The notes under the pieces are model-generated. The model was not told where the DNA came from and did no database searches. It saw only the letters and a program-made list of their open reading frames with translations. Positions 44,101 through 52,844 of a DNA stretch of 64,000 nucleotides are shown here, piece by piece (within the stretch, counting starts at the first letter, position 1; every line of letters begins with the position of its first letter). The stretch is from Streptomyces cellulosae (GTDB taxonomy: Bacteria; Actinomycetota; Actinomycetes; Streptomycetales; Streptomycetaceae), in contig BNBH01000008.1 of NCBI GenBank assembly GCA_014655195.1, forward strand, positions 217,195 through 281,194, given 5' to 3'. The translations under genes were made by a program, and so were the position numbers.

Positions 44101-44914
44101 GGCCCACCACGCCCTGTACATGTACGACGCGGCCGGGCAGCCCTGGAAGACGCAGGCGAACGTACGCGAGGTGCTGTCCCGCCTCTACACCGGCAGCGAG
44201 ATCGGGCAGGGCTACCACGGCGACGAGGACAACGGCGAGCAGTCCGCCTGGTACCTGTTCTCCTCGCTCGGCTTCTACCCGCTGGTGATGGGCAGCGGCG
44301 AGTACGCCATCGGCTCCCCGCTGTTCACCAAGGTCACCGTGCACCTGGAGAACGGCCGCGACCTGGTCGTCAAGGCGCCGAGGAACAGCGCGAAGAACGT
44401 GTACGTGCAGGGCCTGAAGGTCAACGGGAAGAAGTGGAACTCCACGGCGCTGCCGCACTCGGCGATCGCCAAGGGCGGCGTGCTCGAGTTCGACATGGGT
44501 CCGCGCCCGTCGGCGTGGGGCACCGGCAAGAACGCCGCGCCGGTGTCGATCACCCAGGACGACGAGGTGCCCGTCCCGCGCGAGGACGCGGTGAAGGGCG
44601 AGGGCCCGCTGTTCGACAACACCTCGGGGACCAGCGGTGCGGTGACCGAGGTCGAGCTGCCCGTGGAGAAGGCCGCCACGGCGGTGCAGTACACGCTGAC
44701 CTCCGCTCAGGCCGCCAAGGCCCCCACCGGCTGGGTGCTGCAGGGCTCCGCGGACGGGAAGACCTGGCAGGACCTGGACCGGCGGACGGACGAGTCCTTC
44801 CGCTGGGACAGGCAGACCCGCGTCTTCTCGGTGGCGAAGCCGCAGCCGTACGCGCACTACCGGCTGGTGCTGACCGGTGAGGCGACGCTGGCGGAGGTGG
44901 AGCTGCTGAGCTGA
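41111..44914 (+). CDS. Secreted GH92 alpha-mannosidase
   Basis: A 1267-residue exported enzyme. Signal peptide about 1-32 (VVATTAFALAAGSQGVAVALP). Residues about 120-235 are an F5/8-type C-like beta sandwich (WVLKGSADGEDWTTLDTRTGE). The GH92 body spans about 400-1130 with MGDRQTFQVMP, NNGFWDTYRTTWPAY, the ETHEGLSWALEGYLNDYGIAKM helix and GDEDNGEQSAWYLFSSLGFYP (catalytic Glu region, about 1037). A second F5/8-type-like domain (about 1165-1265) repeats LQGSADGKTWQDLDRRTDE. It should trim alpha-mannosides, such as fungal mannans or N-glycans, outside the cell. ATG 41111 has GGGAGG upstream. The usual Cys in GNEDCGQ is Asn here. Confidence 0.93.
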   Translation: MQQRVRHRWGTAVVATTAFALAAGSQGVAVALPEAPPRTDREFSSSFESGDPAPDWLNTVETTRGGKRASGVNGGYSAGIPGNVTDHVTEVRASAENTDGREVKEHLVDSLSSTKWLAFEPTAWVEFDFDAPVEVRRYALTSANDHEERDPRDWVLKGSADGEDWTTLDTRTGETFQERFQTKTYALDDSVIGEYRHFRLEITKNGSGNLVQLADVQFASGGEEQPVPEDMLSLVDRGPTGSPTAKARAGFTGVRALRYAGRHLADGRAYSYNKVFDVNVKVERDTQLSYRVFPSMADGDLDYDATNVAVDLAFTDGTYLSDLRATDQHGFPLTPRGQGESKVLYVNQWNNVVSRIGSVARGKTVDRILVAYDSPKGPAKFRGWLDDVALKQVRPEPPKAHLSDYAVTTRGTNSSGSFSRGNTFPATAVPHGFNFWTPVTNAGSKSWLYEYAAGNNDDNLPTIQAFSASHEPSPWMGDRQTFQVMPSAAEGTPETGRDARELAFRHENETARPYYYGVRFENGVKAEMAPTDHAAMMRFTFPGDDASVIFDNVTDEAGLTLNKEESSFTAYSDVKSGLSTGATRLFVYGEFDRKVTGGDSKGERGRLSFDAGEDRTVTLRLATSLISVDQAKDNLRQEIGRKTSFDDVKRDARKQWDRILGKVEVEGATPDQLTTLYSSLYRLYLYPNSGFEKVDGEYKYASPFSRMPEPDTPTHTGAKIVDGKVYVNNGFWDTYRTTWPAYSFLTPTKAGELVDGFVQHYKDGGWTSRWSSPGYADLMTGTSSDVAFADAYVKGVDTFDAKAAYDAALKNATVVPPSSGVGRKGMATSPFLGYTSTETHEGLSWALEGYLNDYGIAKMGEALYKKTGDRRYQEESAYFLNRAQDYVNLFDPEAGFFQGRDLKGDWRVKSSAYDPRVWGYDYTETNGWGYAFTAAQDSRGLANLYGGRKGLADKLDEYLSTPETASPDLKGSYGGVIHEMIEARDVRMGMYGHSNQVAHHALYMYDAAGQPWKTQANVREVLSRLYTGSEIGQGYHGDEDNGEQSAWYLFSSLGFYPLVMGSGEYAIGSPLFTKVTVHLENGRDLVVKAPRNSAKNVYVQGLKVNGKKWNSTALPHSAIAKGGVLEFDMGPRPSAWGTGKNAAPVSITQDDEVPVPREDAVKGEGPLFDNTSGTSGAVTEVELPVEKAATAVQYTLTSAQAAKAPTGWVLQGSADGKTWQDLDRRTDESFRWDRQTRVFSVAKPQPYAHYRLVLTGEATLAEVELLS

Positions 44915-44927
44915 CCGACGCTCATCT

Positions 44928-44961
44928 GGCGGGTCCGGACCTGTGTCCGGGCCCGCCTTTT
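44928..44961 (+). terminator. Hairpin and T-tract terminator of the GH92 gene
   Basis: GGCGGG-T-CCGGAC (44928-44940) pairs with GTCCGG-G-CCCGCC (44945-44957) around CTGT with one mismatch, followed by TTTT. It is one of the few hairpins here with a U-tract. Confidence 0.85.
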
Positions 44962-45030
44962 CCTTGCCCGCGTCCTTTCCGCGCCTGCGGGGGCATTTCG
45001 CGATCACCACGGGTACCTTCGGAGTCCCCT

Positions 45031-47007
45031 GTGCACGAGAATGGAGCCATGACGGACTCGGGGGACTTCGACGCCGCCTGGCTGCCCGACGCCGCGTTCC
45101 GCGCCGTCGGCTCCCGCCGTTCTCTCGTCCGGGGCGGCCCGGATCCGCTGGCGGACACGGTGCGCGCCGAACTCGCGGGCGCCTGCGCCCGGTTCGGCGG
45201 CGAAGTGGTGCGGGACGGGGACGCGGCGGAGTTCGTCCTCCATCTGACCGGCGAGGACCCGTCCGACGAGGGCTACACACTCCAGCGCCGTGACGGCGTC
45301 ACCACGGTGACCGCGTCCGGCGGGCGCGGGCTGCTGTACGGGCTGTTCCATGTCGTGCGGCTCGGCGAGGACGCCTTCGCCGGGGACCTGGCGCCGCGCA
45401 CGCACCGGCCCGCCCTCGCCACCCGGATGCTGGACCACTGGGACAACGTGGCCGTGCACCCGGTGACGGGCCAGGTGGAGCGCGGTTACGCGGGCGGCTC
45501 CCTGTTCTGGGCGGACGGCGAGGCCCGCGGCGACCTCGGCCGGGTGCGGGCGTACGGCAGGCTGCTGGCCGCGTGCGGGATCAACGCCGTCGCCGTCAAC
45601 AACGTCAACGTGCACGCCACGGAGGCGCGGCTGCTGACCGACCGGATCGGCGACGTGGCCGCGATCGCCGACACCTTGCGGCCGTACGGCGTTCGCACGC
45701 ACCTCTCCGTCAGCTTCGCCGCGCCGATCCTGCTGGGCGGGCTGCCCACCGCCGACCCGCTGGAACCGGCGGTGCGCGCCTGGTGGGCGGCGGCGACCGC
45801 CCGCGTGTACGACGCCGTCCCCGACTTCGGCGGGTACGTCGTGAAGGCCGACTCCGAGGGCCAGCCGGGCCCCTTCGCCTACGGCCGCTCGCACGCCGAC
45901 GGCGCGAACATGCTCGCGGCCGCGCTGGAGCCGCACGGCGGCACGGTGCACTGGCGGGCCTTCGTCTACGACCACCGCCAGGACTGGCGGGACCGCTCCA
46001 CCGACCGGGCGCGGGCCGCGTACGACCACTTCACCCCGCTGGACGGGGAGTTCGCGGACAACGCGGTGCTCCAGGTGAAGCACGGCCCGATGGACTTCCA
46101 GGTGCGCGAGCCGGTCTCGCCGCTGATCGGCGCGATGCCGGACACCCGGGTGGCGGTGGAGCTCCAGGTCACGCAGGAGTACACCGGGCAGCAGAAGCAC
46201 GTGTGCTGGCTGGGCCCGATGTGGAGCGAGGTGCTGCGGTTCCGCCCGGACGGCGAGGTGCCCGCGGGGCGGCTCGCGGACGGTCTGGTCGCGGTGTCCA
46301 ACGCCGGCGACGACCGCTTCTGGACCGGGCACCCCCTCGCCCAGACCAACCTGTACACCTTCGGACGGCTGGCGTGGGACCCGGCGGCGGACCCGCGGTC
46401 CGTCCTCGACGAGTGGATCGCGCTGACGCACCCGGGCAGCCCCGACCGGCTGGCCGAAGGGCTGCACACCGTCCTGGACGGCTCCTGGGCGACGTACGAG
46501 AAGTACACGGCGCCGCTCGGCGTGGGCTTCATGGTGCAGCCGGGCCACCACTACGGGCCGAGCGTGGACGGCTACGAGTACAGCCCCTGGGGCACCTACC
46601 ACTTCGCCGACCGGGACGGCATCGGCGTCGACCGCTCCGTGGCGACCGGCACCGGATACGCGGGGCAGTACGCCGAGCCGTGGGCGAAACTCTACGAGTC
46701 CCCCGACACCTGCCCGGACGAGCTGCTGCTGTTCTTCCACCACGTCCCGTACGGCCATGTGCTGCACAGCGGCAGGACGGTGATCCAGCACATCTACGAC
46801 ACCCACTTCGAGGGCGTGGAGGAGGCCGAGGAGGCCCGCCGGGTGTGGGCGGGCCTCGCGGACCTGGTGGAGCCGGAGCGGCACGCGCGGGTGGCGGAGC
46901 GGTTCGAGGAGCAGCTGCGCAGCGCGCGGGAGTGGCGGGACCAGATCAACAGCTACTTCCTGCGCAAGTCCGGGGTGCCGGACGCGCACGGGCGCACGAT
47001 CCACTGA
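45031..47007 (+). CDS. Alpha-glucuronidase, glycoside hydrolase family 67
   Basis: A 658-residue GH67 enzyme that removes 4-O-methyl-glucuronic acid from the non-reducing end of xylo-oligosaccharides. Family blocks: LDHWDNVAVHPVTGQVERGYAGGSLF, YGRLLAACGINAVAVNNVN, VVKADSEGQPGP (Glu276, the probable acid), QEYTGQQKH and FFHHVPYGHVLHSGRTVIQ. No signal peptide, so it acts on imported fragments. GTG 45031 is preferred because GGAG sits six bases upstream; the ATG at 45049 has GGAG only two bases away. It converges on the DUF624 gene with a 13-nt gap and no obvious terminator. Confidence 0.94.
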   Translation: MHENGAMTDSGDFDAAWLPDAAFRAVGSRRSLVRGGPDPLADTVRAELAGACARFGGEVVRDGDAAEFVLHLTGEDPSDEGYTLQRRDGVTTVTASGGRGLLYGLFHVVRLGEDAFAGDLAPRTHRPALATRMLDHWDNVAVHPVTGQVERGYAGGSLFWADGEARGDLGRVRAYGRLLAACGINAVAVNNVNVHATEARLLTDRIGDVAAIADTLRPYGVRTHLSVSFAAPILLGGLPTADPLEPAVRAWWAAATARVYDAVPDFGGYVVKADSEGQPGPFAYGRSHADGANMLAAALEPHGGTVHWRAFVYDHRQDWRDRSTDRARAAYDHFTPLDGEFADNAVLQVKHGPMDFQVREPVSPLIGAMPDTRVAVELQVTQEYTGQQKHVCWLGPMWSEVLRFRPDGEVPAGRLADGLVAVSNAGDDRFWTGHPLAQTNLYTFGRLAWDPAADPRSVLDEWIALTHPGSPDRLAEGLHTVLDGSWATYEKYTAPLGVGFMVQPGHHYGPSVDGYEYSPWGTYHFADRDGIGVDRSVATGTGYAGQYAEPWAKLYESPDTCPDELLLFFHHVPYGHVLHSGRTVIQHIYDTHFEGVEEAEEARRVWAGLADLVEPERHARVAERFEEQLRSAREWRDQINSYFLRKSGVPDAHGRTIH

Positions 47008-47020
47008 GCGCCCGCGCGGC

Positions 47021-47704
47021 TCAGGCCGTGAAGTGGTCCCGGGTCTCCTCGATCACCGGGCGGCCGGCGTGCAGCAGTGACAGCAGCAGCGGCGCGGCGA
47101 GCAGGGCGGGCAGCGCCTCCGTGAGCAGCGCCGTGGCGGCGGCCGTGAGGATCAGCAGGGAGAGGGCGCCCAGGGTGGAGCGCGGCCGCCTCGCCAGGAA
47201 GTACGCGGCGAGGCGTGCGGTGTCGCGGGCGCGGAACGTGAACAGGGCGGTCAGCACCAGCGCGTGGGCGCCCCACAGCAGGCTGCCCACGCCGATCAGG
47301 GCGAGCAGGAACGCCCACCAGCCGGGCAGTCCGGTCGCCGGGAAGTGGGTGAGGGTGAACGCGATCACCGTGAGCCAGCCGAGCAGCGGCGCCCACAGCT
47401 TCAGCGCGGGCACGGCGTTCATCCGCCAGCCGCGCAGGAAGGCGCGGGACGGGCGGAGTTCGGTGAGGTCGCCGCTGCGGTGGTGCAGGGCGTAGAGGGC
47501 CGCGGCGGCGGACGGGCCGAGCGGCAGCAGGCAGAGCGCGGCGAGCGGCAGGTTGGCCGGGTCGGGGGCGAGCAGGAAGAGGCCGGCGAGGCCCGGCGCC
47601 GCGGTGAGCAGCAGCAGGGCCTCGACAGTGACGAGCGTGTGGATCAGGGCGGCGGCCCGGGACAGCGGGCCGGTGCCGAAGGCGTCGGCGCGTACGGTGC
47701 TCAT
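47021..47704 (-). CDS. DUF624/YesL-family membrane protein
   Basis: A 227-residue integral membrane protein with about five to six hydrophobic segments (AALIHTLVTVEALLLL, LPLAALCLLPLGPSAAAALYAL, LLGWLTVIAFTL, WWAFLLALIGVGSLLWG, LSLLILTAAATALLTEAL). The pattern, length and the RAFLRGWRMNAVPAL segment fit the DUF624 (YesL) family, which is often encoded with lipo-oligosaccharide-type ABC importers and glycosidases; its function is unknown. ATG 47704 overlaps the GH39 stop (ATGA) and GGGGAGA lies four bases upstream. It is the last gene of the xylan operon. Confidence 0.75.
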   Translation of the reverse strand: MSTVRADAFGTGPLSRAAALIHTLVTVEALLLLTAAPGLAGLFLLAPDPANLPLAALCLLPLGPSAAAALYALHHRSGDLTELRPSRAFLRGWRMNAVPALKLWAPLLGWLTVIAFTLTHFPATGLPGWWAFLLALIGVGSLLWGAHALVLTALFTFRARDTARLAAYFLARRPRSTLGALSLLILTAAATALLTEALPALLAAPLLLSLLHAGRPVIEETRDHFTA

Positions 47705-49209
47705 GCCGTCTCCCCGCCGAGCAGCCGCCGCTCGTCCCACCAGGGCGGGGTCTCGTCGTCCACGGGGGTCAGCTCGACGAGGGTGACCTCGTGACGGGCG
47801 AGGGTGAGGGTGAGATCCACTCGGCCGTCCTCGACGGGGAGCCGGGTGTGGCTGCGGGCGGGCTCGGAGGCCTCGTGCAGGATGTCGAGCTGGCCGGGGC
47901 GCGGGGAGCGGGGGGAGCCCATGTGCCGCCAGGCGGTGTAGGCGTTGCCGCGCTCCTCGTCGACCGAGGAGCGTCGCACGAACAGCTCGCCGCCCCGCGC
48001 GGGGAGGGACAGGCGCAGGGTGTGCCGGTCCGGGCCGGGTGTCTGCCCTGTGGGGTCGACGGGGGCCCAGGCGAGGACGGTGATCCGCCCGTCCGGGTGC
48101 CGGGTCACCAAGTGGCCGTCACCGCGCGCCAGTCGCTCCTCCCCCATCCGTGCCAAGAACGCGTACAGGTGGTAGGTCGGCTTGCGGATCTGTCGGTGGG
48201 TGAGCAGGCCGAAGCCGCCGTGGAACAGGGCGGTGGGGATGCCGGTCTCCTCGAAGACGTCGCTGAACGTCCAGTAGGAGAAGGAGTCGGCGTGGTCGCC
48301 GCCCGCCGCCACCACGGGGGCCAGGTAGGCGGCGTGGAACGCGGTGTCGTGGATCAGGTTGTCCGGCCGGTAGGAGGAGTTGAACTCCGTGATGTGCACC
48401 GGGAGTCCGGCCAGACGGGTGCCCGCGAGGGCCTGGCGGGGCTGGGCGAACTGGTCGAGGAGGGTGCTCGCCGGGGCGAGGGTCTGGTGGGTGCCGAACG
48501 GGACGTTCTGCGCGGGCCCGGAGGCGTAGGCGTGCCGGGACACGAAGTCCACGGGCACGTCCCGGCGTTCGGCGAACTCGGCGAACCGCTCCAGCCAGCC
48601 GTCGGCGGCCGGGGACAGCGCGGGCCCGCCGACCGCCAGCTCCGCGTCCACCTCCTTCACGGTGTGCGCCGTCGCCTCGTACAGCCGGTGGTAGGCCGCC
48701 TCGTCGGCGTCCTTCCAGAACGGGGGCAGGTCCGGTTCGTTCCACACCTCGACGGGCCAGGTGCGCACCTCGTCGAGGCCGTAGCGGTCGATCAGGTGGG
48801 TGAGGACCGCGCGCACCAGGCGGGTCCACTCCTTCTCGTCGGCGGGCGGGGTGACGTTGCCCTCCCACCAGAACACCGTCTGCGTGCCCGACGCCATCTC
48901 CCGTGGCATGAAGCCGAGTTCGAGGAAGGGGCGGATGCCCGTGGCGAGGAGGGCGTCGAGCACCTGGTCCAGGTAGGTGAACGAGTGGTGGGTGCGGCGG
49001 GCGCCCTGCCACTCGTAGGGACGGTGGACGCCCATGCCGTCGCTGAGCAGGCCGTGGCCGCGCAGATGGCGGAAGCCGATGTCGCGCTGGAGGAGGGCGA
49101 GGGAGTCCTGGTAGTCGCGGCGCAGGGCGAGGTCGAGCCGGCCGGTGCCGACGCAGGCGCGCCAGGCGCCGGACAGCCGGCCGACGGGCTCCTCCGGTAC
49201 GCGGATCAC
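47701..49209 (-). CDS. Beta-xylosidase, glycoside hydrolase family 39
   Basis: A 502-residue GH39 enzyme that should release xylose from the non-reducing end of xylo-oligosaccharides. The TIM barrel covers about 30-340. The acid/base is Glu158 in PVEVWNEPD and the nucleophile Glu275 in PVHITEFNSSY, at typical GH39 positions. FLELGFMPREMASGTQTVFWW and FSYWTFSDVFEE are also characteristic. A C-terminal beta sandwich follows. No signal peptide, so it is intracellular. GTG 49209 overlaps the binding-protein stop by 4 nt. It acts downstream of the operon's importer and beside the GH67 enzyme. Confidence 0.93.
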   Translation of the reverse strand: MIRVPEEPVGRLSGAWRACVGTGRLDLALRRDYQDSLALLQRDIGFRHLRGHGLLSDGMGVHRPYEWQGARRTHHSFTYLDQVLDALLATGIRPFLELGFMPREMASGTQTVFWWEGNVTPPADEKEWTRLVRAVLTHLIDRYGLDEVRTWPVEVWNEPDLPPFWKDADEAAYHRLYEATAHTVKEVDAELAVGGPALSPAADGWLERFAEFAERRDVPVDFVSRHAYASGPAQNVPFGTHQTLAPASTLLDQFAQPRQALAGTRLAGLPVHITEFNSSYRPDNLIHDTAFHAAYLAPVVAAGGDHADSFSYWTFSDVFEETGIPTALFHGGFGLLTHRQIRKPTYHLYAFLARMGEERLARGDGHLVTRHPDGRITVLAWAPVDPTGQTPGPDRHTLRLSLPARGGELFVRRSSVDEERGNAYTAWRHMGSPRSPRPGQLDILHEASEPARSHTRLPVEDGRVDLTLTLARHEVTLVELTPVDDETPPWWDERRLLGGETA

Positions 49210-50861
49210 GCGTTCTCCTTCTTGAACCGCTCGTACGCCTGGTTGTGCAGCTCGATGTAGCGGTCCATGTTCTTCGCCTTGAGTTCCTTGACGTAGTCGT
49301 CCCACTCGGAGAGGGGGCGCTTGCCGAGGACGAACCGCAGGGCGTTCTGGGTGACGTGGTCCTTCAGCGGGGTGTCCCAGAGGGTGGCCTGCTCCTGCTC
49401 CTCGGCGCGCAGCGGGTGCGGCGGGTCGGTGGGCAGCTCCTTGCGGGCGGCCATGGCGTCGGTGAACTTCTTCTCGTCCGGGCTGAAGGACGAGGACACG
49501 AGGGCCCAGCTGCCGCCGTAGGTGAACACGCCGTTGAAGAAGCCGAAGTCCTTCTGCAGGTCCTTCGGGGCGTCCGGGTCGGAGCCCATGAGGGAGATGC
49601 CGGGCTTGAGCCGGTAGCCCGCGCCGGAGCGGGTGAACGTGATCTTCTCCACGCCCCACTTGCAGAACTCCTGGCCGGCGTCGGAGTACCAGAGCCAGTC
49701 CACGAACTGCATCAGGGCGACGAAGTCGTCCCGCTCCAGCGCCTTGCTGGAGATCATCATGCCGTTCTCCAGCCGTCCGCCGCCCATGACGACGGGGCCC
49801 GCCGGGCCGAGCGGCACCGGGATCATCTCGATGGTGGCGCCCTTGACCTGCCGCTGGAGGTTGTAGCGGTAGTTCTGCACCAGCTCCTGCGCGTTGGCGC
49901 TGATCGCGAAGGACTTCTCCCCCAGCAGCTTCTTCACCGCCTCCTCGTCGGTCTGGGTGAAGCTCTCCGGGTCCATCAGCTTCTCCGCGACCAGCTTGCG
50001 CAGGTACTCCACGACCTGGCGGAAGGCGTCGGTGGCGCCGGTGAAGACGAACTGCTCCGCCTGGGCGTCCCAGGTGGTGTTCAGGTACGACCAGCCGGCG
50101 CGGACGCCGTGCGCCTGCCCGAGGTACTGGAACAACGCGCCCGCCGGGAAGGGGGTGTTGGTGCTCCAGCGGTCGGTGAACGGGTAGCGGTCCGGGTACT
50201 CCTCACGGAGCGCCTTCAAGGTCGTGTAGACCTCGTCCCAGGTGGCGGGCAGGGCGAGACCGTGCTTGGTCAGGACGTCCGTGCGGAAGGACAGCGAGTA
50301 CTGCTGGCGCACCTTCTCGTGGAGTCCGGGGAGCAGGTAGTAGCGGCCGTCGGACTGGCGCAGCGAGTCGACCTCCGGCTGGAGGTTCCATCTCTTCACC
50401 TTCTCCTGGAAGTTGGGCATCAGGTCGGTGTACTCGCTGACCGGCAGGATGGCGCCGGAGGAGACGAAGGCGGTCTCCGCGCCCGGGTAGGTCTTGGGGA
50501 TGAGCAGAGGGGCGTCGCCCGCGCCGATGAGGAGGCTGCGCTTCTTCTCGTAGTCGCTCAGCGGGACCGGGGTGGCGTCGAGGGTGACGCCGGTGCGCCG
50601 GGTGAGCTCCTTCCAGAACAGCCAGCTCTTCTTCGACGGGTAGACCGGGTTGTCGTTGTGCAGGACGGTGAAGGTGAGCGGCTCGGTGGCCTTGAACTGC
50701 TGTCCGGCGCGGTAGTTCTTCATGGCGCCGTCGCGCTTCTTCGACAGGTCCTTGGTGTCCTCGCCGTCGCCGCCGCTGCCGCAGCCGGTGAGGGTGGCGA
50801 GGCCGATGAATCCGGCGGCGGCGAGTATCTGGCGCCGGGAGAGCTGTCCGTCGTTCTTCAC
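49206..50861 (-). CDS. Oligosaccharide-binding lipoprotein (LplA/YtcQ type)
   Basis: A 551-residue solute-binding protein. The N-terminus QLSRRQILAAAGFIGLATLTGC combines a twin-arginine-like SRRQI motif with a lipobox (LTGC, Cys about 27). The long body (DNPVYPSKKSWLFWKELTRRTGV, PATWDEVYTTLKALREEYPDRYPF, WLWYSDAGQEFCKWG) matches the large lipo-oligosaccharide/LplA class. It is followed without a gap by GH39, and preceded by two permeases, so xylo-oligosaccharides carrying glucuronic acid are the likely ligand (inference). GTG 50861 has AGGAG five bases upstream. Confidence 0.92.
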   Translation of the reverse strand: MKNDGQLSRRQILAAAGFIGLATLTGCGSGGDGEDTKDLSKKRDGAMKNYRAGQQFKATEPLTFTVLHNDNPVYPSKKSWLFWKELTRRTGVTLDATPVPLSDYEKKRSLLIGAGDAPLLIPKTYPGAETAFVSSGAILPVSEYTDLMPNFQEKVKRWNLQPEVDSLRQSDGRYYLLPGLHEKVRQQYSLSFRTDVLTKHGLALPATWDEVYTTLKALREEYPDRYPFTDRWSTNTPFPAGALFQYLGQAHGVRAGWSYLNTTWDAQAEQFVFTGATDAFRQVVEYLRKLVAEKLMDPESFTQTDEEAVKKLLGEKSFAISANAQELVQNYRYNLQRQVKGATIEMIPVPLGPAGPVVMGGGRLENGMMISSKALERDDFVALMQFVDWLWYSDAGQEFCKWGVEKITFTRSGAGYRLKPGISLMGSDPDAPKDLQKDFGFFNGVFTYGGSWALVSSSFSPDEKKFTDAMAARKELPTDPPHPLRAEEQEQATLWDTPLKDHVTQNALRFVLGKRPLSEWDDYVKELKAKNMDRYIELHNQAYERFKKENA

Positions 50862-50918
50862 GGGGACTCCTGTGACGTGGGGGTGGGCTGGAGGGGGTGG
50901 GTGGAGCGCCGGCGGCCG

Positions 50919-51797
50919 TCAGCCCTTGACCGCGCCGAGCATCACGCCGGAGACGAAGTAGCGCTGCACGAACGGGTACACGCAGAGGATCGGCAGCGAG
51001 GTGAGCACGATCGTCACCGCCTGGATGTTGGCGTTGACCTGGCTGAGGTTCTCGGTGCCCGCGCCGGCGGCGGTGCCTCCCGTGGCGCCCGCGAGGAGGT
51101 TGCGCAGATACACCGTGACCGGCATCAGCTCGGTGCGGTCCATGTAGAGGAACGCCGAGAACCAGGAGTTCCAGAAGGACACCGAGTAGAACAGCACCAT
51201 GGTCGCCACGACCGCCTTGGACAGCGGCAGCACGATCCGCAGCAGGATGCCGTAGGTGCTGAGGCCGTCGATCTGCGCGGCCTCCTCCAGTTCCGACGGC
51301 AGGCTCTCGAAGAAGGCCTTCATCACCAGCAGGTTGAAGACGCTGATCGCGTTCGGCAGGGCGATGGCCCACACGCTGTTCTTCAGCCCGAGGCTGGTGA
51401 TCAGGACGTAGTGGGGGATGAGGCCGCCGCTGAAGAACATGGTGAACACGGCGATCCCGACCAGCGCGCCGCGGCCCTTGAGGTGGTGCTTGGACAGGAC
51501 GTAGGCGTAGCAGGTGGTCAGCACCATGGCGACGGCGGTGGCGACGACCGTGTAGAGGACGGTGTTGCCGTAGTTCCGCCAGAACATCGCGTCGGAGAAG
51601 ACGATCTCGTAGGTGGTGAGGTTGAAGCCCTTGGGCCACAGCGTCACGTCACCGGCGCGGATCTCCTTCTCGCCGCTGAACGAGCGGGCGACGATGTTCG
51701 CGAACGGGTACAGCGTGACCAGCACGACCAGGGTGAGGATCACGCCGTTGACGCCCTGGAAGACGCGGTGACCCCGGGAGGGGCGGATGGTGCTCAC
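50919..51797 (-). CDS. ABC permease (LplC/YtcP type)
   Basis: A 292-residue permease with six membrane helices, first VNGVILTLVVLVTLYPFANIV. EAA loop: LEEAAQIDGLSTYGILL. The C-terminal FVSGVMLGAVKG is typical of LplC proteins. GTG 51797 overlaps the upstream permease stop by 4 nt (GTGA). A 57-nt gap separates it from the binding-protein gene. It forms the channel with the LplB-type subunit. Confidence 0.9.
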   Translation of the reverse strand: MSTIRPSRGHRVFQGVNGVILTLVVLVTLYPFANIVARSFSGEKEIRAGDVTLWPKGFNLTTYEIVFSDAMFWRNYGNTVLYTVVATAVAMVLTTCYAYVLSKHHLKGRGALVGIAVFTMFFSGGLIPHYVLITSLGLKNSVWAIALPNAISVFNLLVMKAFFESLPSELEEAAQIDGLSTYGILLRIVLPLSKAVVATMVLFYSVSFWNSWFSAFLYMDRTELMPVTVYLRNLLAGATGGTAAGAGTENLSQVNANIQAVTIVLTSLPILCVYPFVQRYFVSGVMLGAVKG

Positions 51798-52786
51798 CAC
51801 AGGCCCGTCCCCACCGTGCGGCGCGACAGCTGGTTGGCCGAGGTGATCAGCACCAGGCCGATGACCGCCTCGAACAGGCCGATGGCGGCGGCGTAGCTGA
51901 AGCTGTTGGACTCCACACCCGTGCGGTAGAGGTAGGTGGAGATCACGTCGGCGGTGGGATACGTGAGCGGGTTGTACAGCAACAGGACCTTCTCGAAACC
52001 GACGGCCAGGAACGTGCCGATGTTGAGGATCAGCAGGGTGATCATGGTGGGGCGGATGCCGGGCAGGGTGACGTGCCAGATCTGCCGCCAGCGGTTCGCG
52101 CCGTCGATCCGGGCGGCCTCGTACAGGTCCTCGTCGATGGTGGTGAGCGCGGCGAGGTAGAGGATCGTGCCCCAGCCGGCGGTCTGCCAGATCTCGGAGC
52201 CGACGTAGATGGTGCGGAACCAGTCGGGTTCCTGGATGAACCGGACCGGGTCGTGCCCGAACCAGCCGAGGACATGGTTGACGGGACCGTCCGTGGCGAG
52301 CATCTGCATCGTGATGCCGGCGACGATCACGATGGACAGGAAGTGCGGCAGGTACGACACCGACTGCACGAATCGTTTCAACGACCTGCGGCGGACCTCG
52401 TTCAGCAGCAGGGCGAGCACGATCGGGATCGGGAAGCAGAAGACGAGCGTCAGTCCGCCGATCCACAGGGTGTTGCGGAAGACCTGCCAGAACGTCGGGT
52501 CGGACAGGAACATCTCGACGTAGCGCAGGCCCACCCAGTACTCGCCGAAGACCGAACCGCCCGGCTCGAACCGGCGGAACGCGATCACGTTGCCGAGCAT
52601 CGGCAGATAGCGGAACACCAGGAAGAACAGCAGCGGCAGCACCGCCAGCGAGTACAGCTGCCAGTCCTTGCGCAGCGCGCGCCGCCAGCCGGTGGGCGAG
52701 GGCGACCGGGTGCGCCGCCGTGGCGGGGGCGCCGACGGCGGCTCCTGAATGCCCGGAGGTGGAGCCGACGTGGTGGAGCTGCTCAT
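51794..52786 (-). CDS. ABC permease (LplB/YteP type)
   Basis: A 330-residue permease. The N-terminal ~40 residues are Pro/Ser/Arg-rich; membrane helices begin at SLAVLPLLFFLVFRYLPMLG, and VIAFRRFEPGGSVFGEYWVGL is characteristic of LplB. EAA loop: LYEAARIDGANRWRQI. It is the first gene of the five-gene minus-strand xylan operon. ATG 52786 has GGGAGG eight bases upstream. The promoter region upstream carries a CGAAACTTTCG palindrome and is shared with the CE7 esterase. Confidence 0.92.
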   Translation of the reverse strand: MSSSTTSAPPPGIQEPPSAPPPRRRTRSPSPTGWRRALRKDWQLYSLAVLPLLFFLVFRYLPMLGNVIAFRRFEPGGSVFGEYWVGLRYVEMFLSDPTFWQVFRNTLWIGGLTLVFCFPIPIVLALLLNEVRRRSLKRFVQSVSYLPHFLSIVIVAGITMQMLATDGPVNHVLGWFGHDPVRFIQEPDWFRTIYVGSEIWQTAGWGTILYLAALTTIDEDLYEAARIDGANRWRQIWHVTLPGIRPTMITLLILNIGTFLAVGFEKVLLLYNPLTYPTADVISTYLYRTGVESNSFSYAAAIGLFEAVIGLVLITSANQLSRRTVGTGLW

Positions 52787-52816
52787 TGCCCGGGCCTCCC
52801 GTGCCTGACACAGAAC

Positions 52817-52827
52817 CGAAACTTTCG
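52817..52827. promoter_or_regulatory. CGAAACTTTCG palindrome, xylanase-type operator
   Basis: A perfect 11-bp inverted repeat (CGAAA-C-TTTCG) located 31 bp upstream of the importer operon. Inverted repeats of this kind have been described upstream of streptomycete xylanase genes, where they are needed for regulation (recollection of promoter studies). Confidence 0.65.
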
Positions 52828-52844
52828 AGCCCTTCCCGGTAACT

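Noticed and set aside
45049..45051. ATG 45049 as the GH67 start
   Set aside because: The GGAG before it is only two bases away, whereas GTG 45031 has GGAG at six bases.
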